A stretch of DNA of 5,729 bases from Geopsychrobacter sp. GTDB lineage: Bacteria; Desulfobacterota; Desulfuromonadia; Desulfuromonadales; Geopsychrobacteraceae. The DNA lies in assembly GCA_021647445.1 (NCBI GenBank), contig JAKIUS010000121.1:1-5729 (forward strand). The letters run 5' to 3'. Position numbers and translations under genes: made by a program. The stretch's first letter is position 1, and every line of letters begins with the position of its first letter. This document shows positions 5,636 through 5,729 of this stretch, piece after piece. The notes under the pieces were generated by a model, which worked only from the letters and a program-made list of their open reading frames with translations, had not been told where the DNA came from and searched no databases.

Positions 5636-5729
5636 GCATTGAAGAGGAGTAGTAGACCTCGTTTTGCGTCTTAGAGAGTCGGTGGGTGCTGTGAGCCGAT
5701 ACGCAAGAGGGTTGAACTCGCCTTGGGGC
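5636..5729 (+). promoter_or_regulatory. T-box riboswitch Stem I, Leu (CUC) specifier, cut by the window edge
   Basis: T-box leaders bind uncharged tRNA and switch on the downstream amino-acid gene. The conserved Stem I elements are all in order. The AGTAGTA at 5648-5654 gives the 5' side of the specifier loop. AGAGAG (5673-5678) is followed by a TCGG/CCGA stem (5679-5682, 5696-5699) that closes the distal loop. GAA (5714-5716) precedes the specifier CTC (5717-5719). Helices also form between TTGCG (5664-5668) and CGCAA (5702-5706), and between GACCTC (5655-5660) and GAGGGTT (5707-5713, one bulged base). CTC would read tRNA-Leu. Stems II/III, the antiterminator and the gene are outside the window. 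Leu-type T-boxes upstream of leuA are known in the Geobacter/Pelobacter group, so a leucine gene is the likely target (inference). Confidence 0.88.

Overview
The window holds one complete three-gene operon on the minus strand (5035 down to 153) with a terminator at its end. To its right is a gene-free region of about 690 bases that carries leader and promoter-like sequence. The start of a Leu-type T-box riboswitch on the plus strand runs off the right edge. The multihaem cytochromes, the porin-cytochrome gene order, the strong AGGAGG ribosome binding sites and a T-box in a Gram-negative genome together suggest a Geobacter/Desulfuromonas/Pelobacter-type bacterium (Desulfuromonadia, formerly Deltaproteobacteria). 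That assignment is inference; no marker gene is present.

In transcription order the operon encodes: (1) a 411-residue outer-membrane beta-barrel with a signal peptide and a C-terminal Phe (5035-3800); (2) after 20 bases, a 274-residue exported cytochrome with ten CxxCH motifs (3779-2955); (3) after 39 bases, a 920-residue lipoprotein cytochrome with thirteen CxxCH motifs (2915-153). This is the gene order and part list of the porin-cytochrome conduits (Omb-Oma-Omc type; MtrCAB is functionally analogous) that carry electrons across the outer membrane to minerals, electrodes or partner cells. In that model the barrel is the sheath, the decahaem protein is the wire on the periplasmic side or inside the barrel, and the 13-haem lipoprotein is the outer terminal. 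That gives 23 haems per 1:1:1 complex. I cannot tell which named paralogue (if any) it is, so no gene symbols are given.

The left end (1-152) holds a perfect 15-bp hairpin just after the last stop codon and then a strong, potentially bidirectional intrinsic terminator. The first 66 bases hold nothing I can support.

The right end (5036-5729) has no full-length gene. From the operon outward it contains a long candidate 5' leader with three hairpins, overlapping back-to-back promoter candidates near 5330-5396, and a 16-codon reading frame with an excellent ribosome binding site on the plus strand. A small inverted repeat follows, then a promoter and Stem I of a T-box with a CUC (Leu) specifier. 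The regulated gene, probably in leucine biosynthesis or leucyl-tRNA charging, lies beyond the window.
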